From positions 4,634,501 to 4,698,500 of the forward strand of contig NZ_CP109073.1 in NCBI RefSeq assembly GCF_035917415.1: a stretch of DNA of 64,000 nt, written 5' to 3'. A program made the position numbers and the translations under genes. The notes beneath the pieces are model-generated. The model was given only the letters and a program-made list of their open reading frames with translations, did no database searches and had not been told where the DNA came from. This DNA comes from Streptomyces sp. NBC_01803. GTDB taxonomy: Bacteria > Actinomycetota > Actinomycetes > Streptomycetales > Streptomycetaceae. Below are positions 33,888-41,811 of this stretch, piece after piece (position 1 is the first letter of the stretch; each line of letters begins with the position of its first letter).

Positions 33888-34379
33888 ATGAGTGCCATGG
33901 ACGACCGGGGGGAGGGCTCGGCGGTCCCCGCCCGGCTGCGGAGTCTGCCGAGCCGGCTGCTGTCGCACGCCGCGATGCACGCCGAGCGGCTGGTGAACGA
34001 GGGGCTGGCCGGCGCGGACGCCCGCAAATGGCACTACGCCGTGCTGGTCGCGCTCCAGGAGTCGGGCCCGGCGAGCCAGGCCACGCTGAGCCGCCGCACC
34101 GACATCTACCGCAGCGACCTGGTCGCCGTCATCAACGAACTGGCCGACCGAGGCCACGTCGAACGCGCCCTCGATCCCGCCGACCGCCGCCGCAACGTCA
34201 TCACGGTCACCGAGCGGGGCCGGCGCCACCTGCGCCGGCTCGACGCCCTCCTGGCCACCGTCCAGGACGAGTTGCTCGCGCCCCTGACCCCGCCCGAACG
34301 CGACGAGCTCACCCGCCTCCTGACGCGCCTCATGGAGCACCACGCGAAGACAGCGCCCCGCCCGATGGCCGGGGACTGA
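33888..34379 (+). CDS. MarR-family transcriptional regulator
   Basis: 163-aa winged helix regulator from ATG 33888. The DNA-binding core is visible: ALQESGPASQATLSRRTDIY, RSDLVAVINELADRGHVERA and the wing DPADRRRNVITVTERGRRHL. It is divergent from the haloalkane dehalogenase. Two palindromes with CTAACG half-sites in the shared region are its likely operators, which points to autorepression and control of the dehalogenase. The ligand is unknown. Confidence 0.9.
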   Translation: MSAMDDRGEGSAVPARLRSLPSRLLSHAAMHAERLVNEGLAGADARKWHYAVLVALQESGPASQATLSRRTDIYRSDLVAVINELADRGHVERALDPADRRRNVITVTERGRRHLRRLDALLATVQDELLAPLTPPERDELTRLLTRLMEHHAKTAPRPMAGD

Positions 34380-34920
34380 GACGATCGCCCGCGGCTTCAT
34401 CGCGGCCCAGCCGTCCTTCTGGCCGAACGCCGGGCCCGGGAACGAGACGGGAGCGCGCGGCCCGTCCAGCGCCCGTCCGCCCATGGGGACGACGGTGCCG
34501 CGCCCGCCGCCGACGTCAGTCCAGGCGCTCCGGCGCTCCGGGCATCCAGCGCTCCAGCGATCCGGGCGATCCGGCAACGCCGGGTCCCGCGGAGGACGAG
34601 ATGCCCCCTCGGTGCGCTGCACACCGTGGCGTGGCGAGGGGGCGGCACGCCGATCGCCACGCTCGCGATGACGACGGCCCGGGCGGTGCCCCGGAGTGCG
34701 CCGGCGGGCAGGGGATGATCCGCGAGCGCTTCCCTCGCCCGGAGGAGCGACGTGCCGGCAGCCGACCACCGCGCCACGGCGGTTCACCGGCTGTGACGTT
34801 CGGCTCGGGCGGGCCTCTCCTCACGGCAGCGGGCAGCGGGACCGGTCGTCGTTCCGGGTGGTCTCTCGCCGGTCCCGTCGTCCTCGGCGGAGTCCCGCTG
34901 ACGCGGGCCCCACCGGGCCG
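34380..34920. other. 541-nt stretch without a recognisable gene
   Basis: Short open frames on both strands lack a ribosome site and consistent codon bias. Imperfect GCGATCC/GCGCTCC repeats lie around 34525-34570. It lies between the MarR stop and the end of the kinase gene. Confidence 0.5.
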
Positions 34921-36432
34921 TCAGCTCTTCAGGATCCGGCCCATGCCGTCGGTGCGGCTGTCGCTGACCAGGAAGACGATTCCGTCGATGAGCGCCCAGA
35001 GGCCCCAGCCGCCGCAGGTGAACAACTGGATGAGGCCGATGCCCACATGGCCGGTGTAGAAGCGGCCGACACCGAAGACGCCGAGGAAGATCTGGAGCAG
35101 GCCCGCGACGACCTTGGACTTGTTGGAGAGCGGCCGGCCCAGCGCGTCATAGCCGTACGGCGAGTACGGCACGTACGCGGCGGCCACCGGGTAGGCGACC
35201 GGTGGGTAGGCGACGACCGGCTGGGGGTACATCGCCCCCGGCTGGGGCCATGGCGCGGTCACGTGCGGCGGCGGGGTGTTGTACCCCGGGGCCGGCGTCG
35301 GAGTCGCGTACGGCGCGGGGGCGTTGTACCCGGGAGCCGGGGCCGGGGCCGGGGCCGGAGTCGCGTACGGCGCCGGGAGGTGGCCCGGGGCCGGAGTCGC
35401 CTGCGGGGGTGGGGTCGGCTGGTGCGGTGGGGCGAAGCCGGGGGAGGAAGTCATCGTCGGCATGTTGTGCGGGATCGACATCTCCGCGTGGCTCCCCTGC
35501 TGCGGGGACGGGCCGCCCGGAGCCGCGGCGGGGCCGCCCACGGCGAGGAGCCGGGCCGCCTCCTTGCCCAGCTCGGCGGTCAGCGCCGGCGGCAGCCAGA
35601 CCCCCTCGGCGCCGTCCGGGTCCTGGTGCCGCGCGGCCTCCTCGATGATCTCCCCGGGGGTGGGCCGACCGGCCGCGTCCTTGTCCAGGCAGCGCTCGAT
35701 CAGATCACGCATCGGCCCGGCGAGGCCACCCAGCTCGGGCGCCTCGGCGAGGACGCGGTGCATCAGGGTGTGGGCGGCGGACTCGCTGGTGCCGAACGGT
35801 CCGTTGCCGGTGAGGGCGTAGGCCAGCACGGCACCGAGACCGAAGATGTCGCTCGCCTCGGTGAGACGCTCGCCCCGGATCTGCTCGGGCGCCATGTACC
35901 CGGGCGACCCGACCGCCACGCCCGTGCGCGTCGCGACACCGCCGTCGGCCGCGCGGGCGATGCCGAAGTCGATGACGCGCGGGCCGTCCAGCGTGATCAG
36001 CACGTTCGACGGCTTCAAGTCACGGTGTGTCACCCCCGCGCCGTGGATGACGGCCAGCGCCCGGGCCAGCCCCTCGGCCAGCCGCCACACGGAGAACTCC
36101 GGGAGCGGTCCGTGGAGCTCGTCCACGACCCGGGTCAGCGAAGGCCCCGGCACGAACCCGGTGGCCAGCCATGGCATGTCCGCCTCGGTGTCGGAGTCGA
36201 GCACCGGCATCGTCCACTCACCGGACACCCGCTGCGCGGCGGCGACCTCCAGCCGGAAGCGGCGCCGGAACTCGGGCTCGTGCGCCAGATGCGGATGGAT
36301 CAGCTTCACCGCCACCGTCCGCCCGTCCGGCGTCCGGCCCAGATAGACCTGTCCCATGCCCCCGGCGCCGAGGCGCCCCAGCAACCGGTACCCGCCCAGC
36401 TCACGCGGATCGGTGGACCCCAGAGGCTTCAC
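34921..36432 (-). CDS. Ser/Thr protein kinase with C-terminal TM2 domain
   Basis: 503 aa from the GTG at 36432 (VKPLGSTDPRELGGYRLLG), the usual start of streptomycete kinases; the frame extends 26 codons upstream. The Hanks kinase domain spans about residues 13-270: Gly loop LGAGGMGQVYLG, Lys43 (VAVKLI), catalytic Asp138 in THRDLKPSN, DFG at 155-157, and GSPGYMAPEQ. A long Pro/Ala/Tyr-rich linker (about 300-430) follows. The end is a TM2 domain with two helices (KVVAGLLQIFLGVFGVGRFY and LIQLFTCGGWGLWALIDG). The kinase is thus membrane tethered through its C-terminus, unlike PknB with its extracellular PASTA repeats. Substrates are unknown. Confidence 0.93.
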   Translation of the reverse strand: MKPLGSTDPRELGGYRLLGRLGAGGMGQVYLGRTPDGRTVAVKLIHPHLAHEPEFRRRFRLEVAAAQRVSGEWTMPVLDSDTEADMPWLATGFVPGPSLTRVVDELHGPLPEFSVWRLAEGLARALAVIHGAGVTHRDLKPSNVLITLDGPRVIDFGIARAADGGVATRTGVAVGSPGYMAPEQIRGERLTEASDIFGLGAVLAYALTGNGPFGTSESAAHTLMHRVLAEAPELGGLAGPMRDLIERCLDKDAAGRPTPGEIIEEAARHQDPDGAEGVWLPPALTAELGKEAARLLAVGGPAAAPGGPSPQQGSHAEMSIPHNMPTMTSSPGFAPPHQPTPPPQATPAPGHLPAPYATPAPAPAPAPGYNAPAPYATPTPAPGYNTPPPHVTAPWPQPGAMYPQPVVAYPPVAYPVAAAYVPYSPYGYDALGRPLSNKSKVVAGLLQIFLGVFGVGRFYTGHVGIGLIQLFTCGGWGLWALIDGIVFLVSDSRTDGMGRILKS

Positions 36433-36595
36433 GCCCCGCCCCCATTTCCCCCTCGCGCCCCCTCGGGATGCCGGTCCTCGGCCGGGACGCTCGTCACCCG
36501 CATTCTCCACCCTGCGGCCCGTCCCCGGAACACTTTCTCACTCAACACCCGCGAAAACGGCGGACAGTGACCCCTCGGGGGCCCCGATCGCCGGG

Positions 36596-36934
36596 TCAGG
36601 AGCCGGTCCTGGAACGGGTCTCGGAGGCGGAGTCGCGCAGCTTCTCGTTGATGCGCTGGGCCTCTTCGAGCTGGTCCTCAAGGATGACGATGCGGCAGGC
36701 CGCCTCGATCGGGGTGCCCTGGTCGACGAGCTCGCGGGCGCGGGCGGCGACGCGCAGCTGGTAGCGGGAGTAGCGGCGGTGGCCGCCCTCGGAACGAAGG
36801 GGGGTGATCAGGCGGGCCTCGCCGATAGCCCGCAGGAAGGCGGGGGTCGTGCCGAGTATCTCGGCGGCTCGTCCCATGGTGTAGGCGGGGTAGTCGTCGT
36901 CATCGATACGGCCGAGCGGATTGTCCGCGGTCAT
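36596..36934 (-). CDS. MerR/BldC-like helix-turn-helix regulator (copy 1)
   Basis: 112-aa protein from the ATG ending at 36934. It has one winged helix-turn-helix of the MerR type (YTMGRAAEILGTTPAFLRAI followed by LRSEGGHRRYSRYQLRVAA), then a short coiled segment (ACRIVILEDQLEEAQRINEK) instead of a ligand domain. It is about 85% identical by eye to the regulator at 43801. The upstream region contains a 32-nt perfect palindrome (36974-37005) and, about 480 nt away, a promoter nearly identical to that of the paralogue. The long transcribed leader may hold a small gene. Confidence 0.9.
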   Translation of the reverse strand: MTADNPLGRIDDDDYPAYTMGRAAEILGTTPAFLRAIGEARLITPLRSEGGHRRYSRYQLRVAARARELVDQGTPIEAACRIVILEDQLEEAQRINEKLRDSASETRSRTGS

Positions 36935-36973
36935 CTGCACCTCTGTGTCGGGGCGTACTGGGGAATGCGTCGA

Positions 36974-37005
36974 GGGGCCCTGGTGCCGTACGGCACCAGG
37001 GCCCC
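36974..37005 (-). terminator. Perfect 32-nt palindrome (terminator or attenuator)
   Basis: GGGGCCCTGGTGCCGT is followed directly by its exact reverse complement, giving a 16-bp stem with no spare loop. It lies between the possible small gene ending at 37032 and the MerR-like start at 36934, so it could stop or attenuate transcription into the regulator. Confidence 0.7.
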
Positions 37006-37031
37006 GAGGATGTGCAACACCATCTGCCGGC

Positions 37032-37328
37032 TTACTGCTCTGCCGGCCTTCTGCTTCCGCGCCGCCGACTGGGGGATGTCGGCGAGCGCGGGGATCGCGG
37101 CTGCGTGACCGTGGGACCACCTTCCGTTCCGGGGCCTGCGGTACCCGGGCCGGCAACGCTCTGGCCCGGGCGATCCTGATGGCGGCTGCTTCCTCTCCTT
37201 TCCTTCCGATCAACTTGCCACTGCCTGTACTGCGGATACTGCCTGTACTGCGTACTGCTCGCGGTCCCTGTGGGCCGCGTCGGCACGGCGGCCAGCGAGG
37301 GGACCCTGACCACTTCCGGCCCCGCCAC
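37032..37328 (-). CDS. Possible small basic protein upstream of the MerR-like gene
   Basis: A 98-codon frame starts at GTG 37328 (MAGPEVVRVPSLAAVPTRPT when read with Met) and ends in TAA at 37032, just before the palindrome. The middle carries a Tyr/Gln repeat (QYRQYPQYRQW) and the end is Ser/Arg/Pro rich. It starts about 80 nt downstream of the promoter shared with copy 2. Codon bias is good at the start but weak later, so it could be an untranslated leader instead. No family is recognised. Confidence 0.35.
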   Translation of the reverse strand: MAGPEVVRVPSLAAVPTRPTGTASSTQYRQYPQYRQWQVDRKERRGSSRHQDRPGQSVAGPGTAGPGTEGGPTVTQPRSPRSPTSPSRRRGSRRPAEQ

Positions 37329-37414
37329 TCCACTGCCATGCCCTGACCTGCTGGTCCTGCTGCGCGGCGGTTCGTCTCCGTCGCGCCTGGCTCGATCTCT
37401 TGGCTACGAGAGAG

Positions 37415-37443
37415 ACACTAACCCCTCCAGGAGCGCATGTCTA
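37415..37443 (-). promoter_or_regulatory. Promoter shared in design with the paralogue at 44267
   Basis: On the minus strand: TAGACA (-35, 37438-37443), 17-nt spacer, TAGTGT (-10, 37415-37420). Flanking blocks GGAAAATCTG upstream and CTCGTAGCCA downstream match the promoter at 44267-44295 closely, although the genes are 7 kb apart. Confidence 0.65.
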
Positions 37444-37549
37444 CTTCAGCTGCGACAGATTTTCCGGGAGGGTGACCATGGATTTCCGGCGCTGACATGT
37501 ACCGGATAGCTGCATCCTGCGGCTGGGCCCACGACGCGCGACCGTCGGG

Positions 37550-37576
37550 TGTCGATTTCCGCCGGTCCCGTTCGCC
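37550..37576 (+). promoter_or_regulatory. Candidate ECF42-type promoter
   Basis: TGTCGA (37550-37555) followed after 17 nt by CGCC (37573-37576), 57 nt before the DHFR-like start. The -35 element matches that described for ECF42 sigma factors; the -10 is only approximate. Confidence 0.45.
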
Positions 37577-37632
37577 GTAGGGGTGAGGGCGTCACCGGTG
37601 ACGCCCGGTGGCACGGAGAGCGAAGGAAAGAC

Positions 37633-38259
37633 ATGCGGAAACTGATGGTGACCACGTTCGTGTCCCTGGACGGCGTGATGCAGGCGCCGGGCGGCGCCGA
37701 CGAGGACCGGGACGGCGGGTTCGAGCACGGCGGCTGGGCCGTCCCGCACATCGACCGGCACGTGATCGAGCTGATGGCGGCGCTGGTCGGCCGGGCCGAC
37801 GCGCTGCTGCTCGGGCGCAAGACCTACGACGTCTTCGCCGCCACCTGGCCGCTCGCCCCGGCCGACGACCCGATCGGGGCGAAGCTGAACAGCGTGCCCA
37901 AGTACGTCGCGTCGCGGACGCCCCGGACGCTGTCGTGGAACAACGCGACGCCGCTCTCCGGCGACGTCGCCGAGGCGGTCGGCGAGCTCAAGCGGGGCGC
38001 GGGCGGCGAGATCCAGGTCCATGGCAGTGGCGAGCTGATCCAGACACTGATCGCGCACGACCTCGTCGACGAGTTCCACCTGCTGGTCTTCCCGGTGCTC
38101 ATCGGCTCCGGCAAGCGGCTCTTCGGGGAGGGAACGGTCCCGGCCGCCCTCAGGCTGATCGACACCAGGGCGACGGAGACCGGACTCGTCATCGCCACAT
38201 ACGCCCGGGACGGCGAGGTCGAGTACGGTGCGATGGGCCCGGAGACCGGCAACTGGTGA
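37633..38259 (+). CDS. Dihydrofolate reductase family protein
   Basis: 208-aa RibD_C-type reductase from ATG 37633 with GAAGGAAAG upstream. Motifs in order: MVTTFVSLDGVMQAPGGADE, LLGRKTYDVFAATWPLAP, IQVHGSGELIQTLIAHDLVD and LLVFPVLIGSGKRLFGEG. It is the first gene of a three-gene set with a DGPF-domain protein and an ECF42-type sigma factor, a common actinomycete arrangement. A candidate sigma target promoter lies upstream. The substrate is unknown. Confidence 0.9.
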   Translation: MRKLMVTTFVSLDGVMQAPGGADEDRDGGFEHGGWAVPHIDRHVIELMAALVGRADALLLGRKTYDVFAATWPLAPADDPIGAKLNSVPKYVASRTPRTLSWNNATPLSGDVAEAVGELKRGAGGEIQVHGSGELIQTLIAHDLVDEFHLLVFPVLIGSGKRLFGEGTVPAALRLIDTRATETGLVIATYARDGEVEYGAMGPETGNW

Positions 38260-38303
38260 GTGAGCGAAGCGACCGGACCGGACAGGACAGGACAGGACAT
38301 GCC

Positions 38304-38639
38304 ATGCCGCAGTACGCGATCCTGATCTACGAGAAGGAGACCCCCGGCGGGGTGGCCGACATCCCGCCCGAGGTCATGGAGGCCAACCTGCGCGCCGGGG
38401 AGCGGATCGCCGCGATGGGCGCGCGGGTCGTCCACGAACAGGCGCTGGAGCCCAGCGCGGCCACCCGGACGGTCCACAAGAACGGCCAGGTCACCGACGG
38501 CCCATTCATCGAGAGCAAGGAAGTGATCGCCGGGTTCTTCGTGGTGGAGACCGAGGACCTCGAAACAGCGGTCGCCATCGGCAAGCTGCTCCCGATCATG
38601 GACGGCGCCGTGGAGGTGCGGCCCTTGCTCGCGCCGTGA
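38304..38639 (+). CDS. YciI-related DGPF-domain protein
   Basis: 111 aa from ATG 38304. The defining motif appears as VTDGPFIESKEVIAGFFVVE, with the ferredoxin-like start QYAILIYEKETP. DGPF proteins are partners of ECF42-type sigma factors, probably as sensors or regulators, though the mechanism is not settled. Its stop overlaps the sigma gene start (GTGA), so the two are made together. The upstream gap carries four GGACA repeats (about 38279-38299). Confidence 0.9.
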   Translation: MPQYAILIYEKETPGGVADIPPEVMEANLRAGERIAAMGARVVHEQALEPSAATRTVHKNGQVTDGPFIESKEVIAGFFVVETEDLETAVAIGKLLPIMDGAVEVRPLLAP

Positions 38640-39922
38640 CCCCGGTGCCGGACGCGGTCACCGACGCGGTGGCCGGCGCGCACCGTCGTGAGTGGGCCAC
38701 GGTGCTCGCCGCGACGGTGCGCGTCACCCGCGATCTCGACCTGGCCGAGGAGTGCGTCCAGGACGCCTACGCCGCCGCGCTCGACGCCTGGACGCGCGGC
38801 GGCGTGCCGGCCAGGCCGGGAGCCTGGCTGACCACCGCGGCCCGGCACAACGCCCTGGACGCCCTCCGCCGGGCCGGGACGCTGCGGTCGAAGCTGCACC
38901 TGCTGGTGGAGCCCGCCACGGCCGACCTGGGGCTCCCGGCCGATCCACAACTCCCGGCCGACCTGGGGCTCCCGGCCGACCCGGGGGTGCGCGACGACCG
39001 GCTGCGGCTGGTCTTCCTGTGCTGTCACCCGGTGCTGGCCACCGAGGCGCGGGTCGCGCTCACCCTGCGGTTGGTCTGCGGCGTGCGGACGCCGGACATC
39101 GCCGCGGCGTTCCTGGTCTCGGAGCCGACCATGGCCGCCCGGATCACCCGGGCGAAGAAACGGATCGCGGCGGCGCGGATCGCCTTCCGCGTGCCCGGTC
39201 GGGAGGAGCTGCCGGACCGGTTGGGCGCGGTCCTCACCACGATTCACCTGCTCTTCACCACCGGCCACACCGCGCCCGCCGGGCCCACGCTGACCAGGGA
39301 CGACCTCGCCGGGCGCGCGCTCGACCTGGCGCGCGTGCTGCATGACCTGATGCCGGGGGAGCGGGAGGTCCGGGGCCTGCTCGCGCTGCTCCTGGCCCAC
39401 CACGCCCGCCGCGCCACCCGTACCGGCGCGGGCGGGCGGCTGCTGCCGCTGGAGGAGCAGGACCGTTCGGCGTGGGACCGGGGGGCCATCGCCGAGGCGC
39501 ACGACCTGGTCGTCGGCGCGCTCCGCGGCGGCGCGCCCGGCCGGTTCGCCCTGCAGGCCGCCATCGCGGCACTGCACGCGACCGCGCCGGCCTACGCCGC
39601 CACGGACTGGCCGCAGATCCTGGTGCTCTACGACGAGTTGCTGAGGGTGTGGCCGTCGCCGGTGGTCGTGCTCAACCGGGCGGTGGCGGTCGCGATGGCC
39701 GACGGTCCGGCGACGGCGCTGGCCGAGGTCGAGGCGCTCGAACGTGACGCGCGCCTCGCCGGCTACCGCTATCTGCCGGCGGTCAAGGCCGACCTGTTGC
39801 GCCGGCTGGGCCGGGCGGCCGATGCCGCCGTGGCGTACGAGCGGGCCATCGTGCTGGCGGACAACGCCGCCGAACGGGCCTTCCTCGCCGCCCGTCTCGC
39901 CGGGATCCGCGACGGCCGGTAG
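38636..39922 (+). CDS. ECF42-type RNA polymerase sigma factor
   Basis: 428-aa sigma factor from the GTG at 38636 in the GTGA overlap. The sigma region 2 lies in the first 90 residues (LAEECVQDAYAAALDAW, WLTTAARHNALDALRR). Region 4 follows (LRLVCGVRTPDIAAAFLVSE, MAARITRAKKRIAAARIAF). A C-terminal extension of about 230 residues (DUF6596/TPR-like: AIAALHATAPAYAATDWPQI, LYDELLRVWPSPVVVLNRAV) replaces a separate anti-sigma factor. An expanded repeat LPADLGLPADP near residue 105 links the domains. It probably drives the upstream DGPF operon and itself. Confidence 0.93.
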   Translation: MTPVPDAVTDAVAGAHRREWATVLAATVRVTRDLDLAEECVQDAYAAALDAWTRGGVPARPGAWLTTAARHNALDALRRAGTLRSKLHLLVEPATADLGLPADPQLPADLGLPADPGVRDDRLRLVFLCCHPVLATEARVALTLRLVCGVRTPDIAAAFLVSEPTMAARITRAKKRIAAARIAFRVPGREELPDRLGAVLTTIHLLFTTGHTAPAGPTLTRDDLAGRALDLARVLHDLMPGEREVRGLLALLLAHHARRATRTGAGGRLLPLEEQDRSAWDRGAIAEAHDLVVGALRGGAPGRFALQAAIAALHATAPAYAATDWPQILVLYDELLRVWPSPVVVLNRAVAVAMADGPATALAEVEALERDARLAGYRYLPAVKADLLRRLGRAADAAVAYERAIVLADNAAERAFLAARLAGIRDGR

Positions 39923-40027
39923 GCGCGGCGCGTCCGACGTGCCGGGGGCCGTTTCCTCGACACGGGGCGGGCGTTGCTGATGGACTTCGGTGCTGATGAA
40001 CTCGGTGTCAGCGAAAGGCGGTTCACG

Positions 40028-40786
40028 ATGGTGTCCCCCACCGTCACCCAGGTCGGCGACGGCACATATCTCGTCGGCGGAACGGACGTCAACTGGACCG
40101 TCCTGACCGACGGCGACGCCGTGACGCTGATCGACGCGGGCTACCCCGGCGACGAGCGCCTGGTCCTGGAGTCGCTGCGCTCCCTCGGCTTCCGGCCCGA
40201 GCAGATAGCCGCCGTGCTGATCACGCACGCTCATATCGATCACGTCGGGTCGCTCCCCGGGCTGCTGCGGCGCGCCACGTTTCCCGTCCACACGTCGGAG
40301 CGCGAGGCGCGGCACGCGCGGCGCGAGTACCTGGAGCAGGCCACCGCCCTGGACCTCGTCAAACGGATCTGGCGGCCCGGGCATCTCCGCTGGAGCCTCG
40401 CCATCACGCGGGCCGGCGCCGCGCGGCACGTCCGGGTGCCCGAGGCGCGGCCGTTCCCCGGCGGCGGGCCGCTCGACCTCCCGGGCCGTCCGGTGCCGAT
40501 CGTCACGCCCGGCCACACGTCGGGCCACACCTGCTACCACCTGCCGGAGAGCGGCGCCATCGTCACCGGCGACGCCCTCATCACCGGCCACCCGACCTCC
40601 CGGGTGACCGGGCCGCACCTGGTGGCACCCTTCTTCAGCCACGACCCGGCCGGTACCCTCGCGGCCCTGGACCTCCTGGAGCCCGTCGCGGCCGATCTGA
40701 TCCTCCCCGGCCACGGCCCGGCACACCGCGGTCCGATCAAGGAGGCCGTCGCCCTGGCGCGCGAGCGGGCCACCCCCGCGCGGTAG
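40028..40786 (+). CDS. MBL-fold metallo-hydrolase
   Basis: 252 aa from ATG 40028 (MVSPTVTQVGDG); the frame is open 18 codons upstream without a better start. The zinc ligands are visible: HAHIDH (ITHAHIDHVGSLPGLL), a His in TPGHTSGHTCYHLPES, Asp in VTGDALITG and the last His in LPGHGPAH. It lacks a signal peptide, so acts in the cytoplasm. The substrate could be a lactone, thioester or other ester. It stands alone, just after the ECF42 operon. Confidence 0.9.
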   Translation: MVSPTVTQVGDGTYLVGGTDVNWTVLTDGDAVTLIDAGYPGDERLVLESLRSLGFRPEQIAAVLITHAHIDHVGSLPGLLRRATFPVHTSEREARHARREYLEQATALDLVKRIWRPGHLRWSLAITRAGAARHVRVPEARPFPGGGPLDLPGRPVPIVTPGHTSGHTCYHLPESGAIVTGDALITGHPTSRVTGPHLVAPFFSHDPAGTLAALDLLEPVAADLILPGHGPAHRGPIKEAVALARERATPAR

Positions 40787-40989
40787 CGGACCGCCCACCG
40801 GGGAATCCGGGAGCCATGGCGTACTGGATGCGCGCCGCCCCCGCCCGCCGCCCACTGCCCGGTCCTCGACCTCTTCACCCATCCCACCCCGGTCACCACT
40901 GACCTCCGCGTCGACACCATCCCCGGACGGTGAAACCGGTCCGTGGAACGGGCCGTGGAACGGGCCGTGGCGGGCCGAGGCGACCCGCC

Positions 40990-41345
40990 GTTGACCGATC
41001 TCGCCGCCCGCCAGGGGAACGGACCCGTACGTGGCGGCCGGTGACACGGTCGTCGCGCCGGCTCCCCACCAGCCGCACTCGCCGGAGGAGACGTCGTGGT
41101 CGGAGTTGGCCGTGACGCGCACGCCGGTGTTGTCGCTCCACGAGCCGGGGCCCCGCATGTCCCACGTGAACAGGTAGTCGGTCGCGCGGCCGTCGTCGTG
41201 GGTCGGGTAGGGGTACGGGAATCGCGCGTCCCGGGGGCCGTTGGCCTCGCGGCCCACGCGGTATACCGAGTCCGGTTCGCGCACGGCGGGAAGAGCGTTG
41301 AGGTCGCCGGCGACGATCACCGAGCCATACCCGGGGTGGCACCCC
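40990..41345 (-). pseudogene. Fragment of an endonuclease/exonuclease/phosphatase-fold protein
   Basis: The minus-strand frame reads GSVIVAGDLNALPAVREPDS, then FPYPYPTHDDGRATDYLFTW and TANSDHDVSSGECGWW, which is the C-terminal half of the DNase I-like fold (GDLNA and SDH motifs). No N-terminal half and no proper stop are present; the frame continues into unrelated sequence with a 12-bp tandem repeat (CCGTGGAACGGG, 40941-40964). It is a truncated remnant. Confidence 0.65.
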
Positions 41346-41811
41346 GCCGGGGGTCCAGGGGGCTCCTGATCAGTGATACGAACTCCTCTGTGCCTCTCGG
41401 TCGACGGCGCTGTCCACACTCCCATGGGTGCCGGCACCGGTGCCGTGAAACGCCCCCGGAGGCGGGAGCGTTGTCCGGCACCGGCACCGCCGGGGATTCC
41501 CGCGCACATCTCTTGTCAGGGAGCGGCCCGGGTCCTACCTTCGAGTAACAGAAATCCGAAACGCATGAGTTTCTGCATTGCTTCGACGATGAGGCGGCTT
41601 CCATGAGGTGCTCGCATTCCCCCTGCCCAGGGCCACCCGAACCCGGGACCAGCACCCGCCGCCACGTCGAGCCGTAACGGAGCCGCCCGCCCGCTCCGGC
41701 CCTCACCGCCGCTCACCCCCGCGCCGCGCACGCCACCCCACTCCCGCGCGCGGGCACCGCGTGTCCGGCCATGCCGCCCGCCGCGCCCGCCCCCTCCCGG
41801 AGGACATCCCC

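Noticed and set aside
34397..34777. 126-codon minus-strand frame in the gap before the kinase
   Set aside because: No ribosome site, mixed composition and no recognisable motif.
38327..41509. 1060-codon minus-strand open frame
   Set aside because: It is antisense to the DGPF, sigma and MBL genes, with Gly/Arg-rich composition typical of shadow frames in high-GC DNA. Only the part at 40990-41345 looks like real, broken coding sequence.
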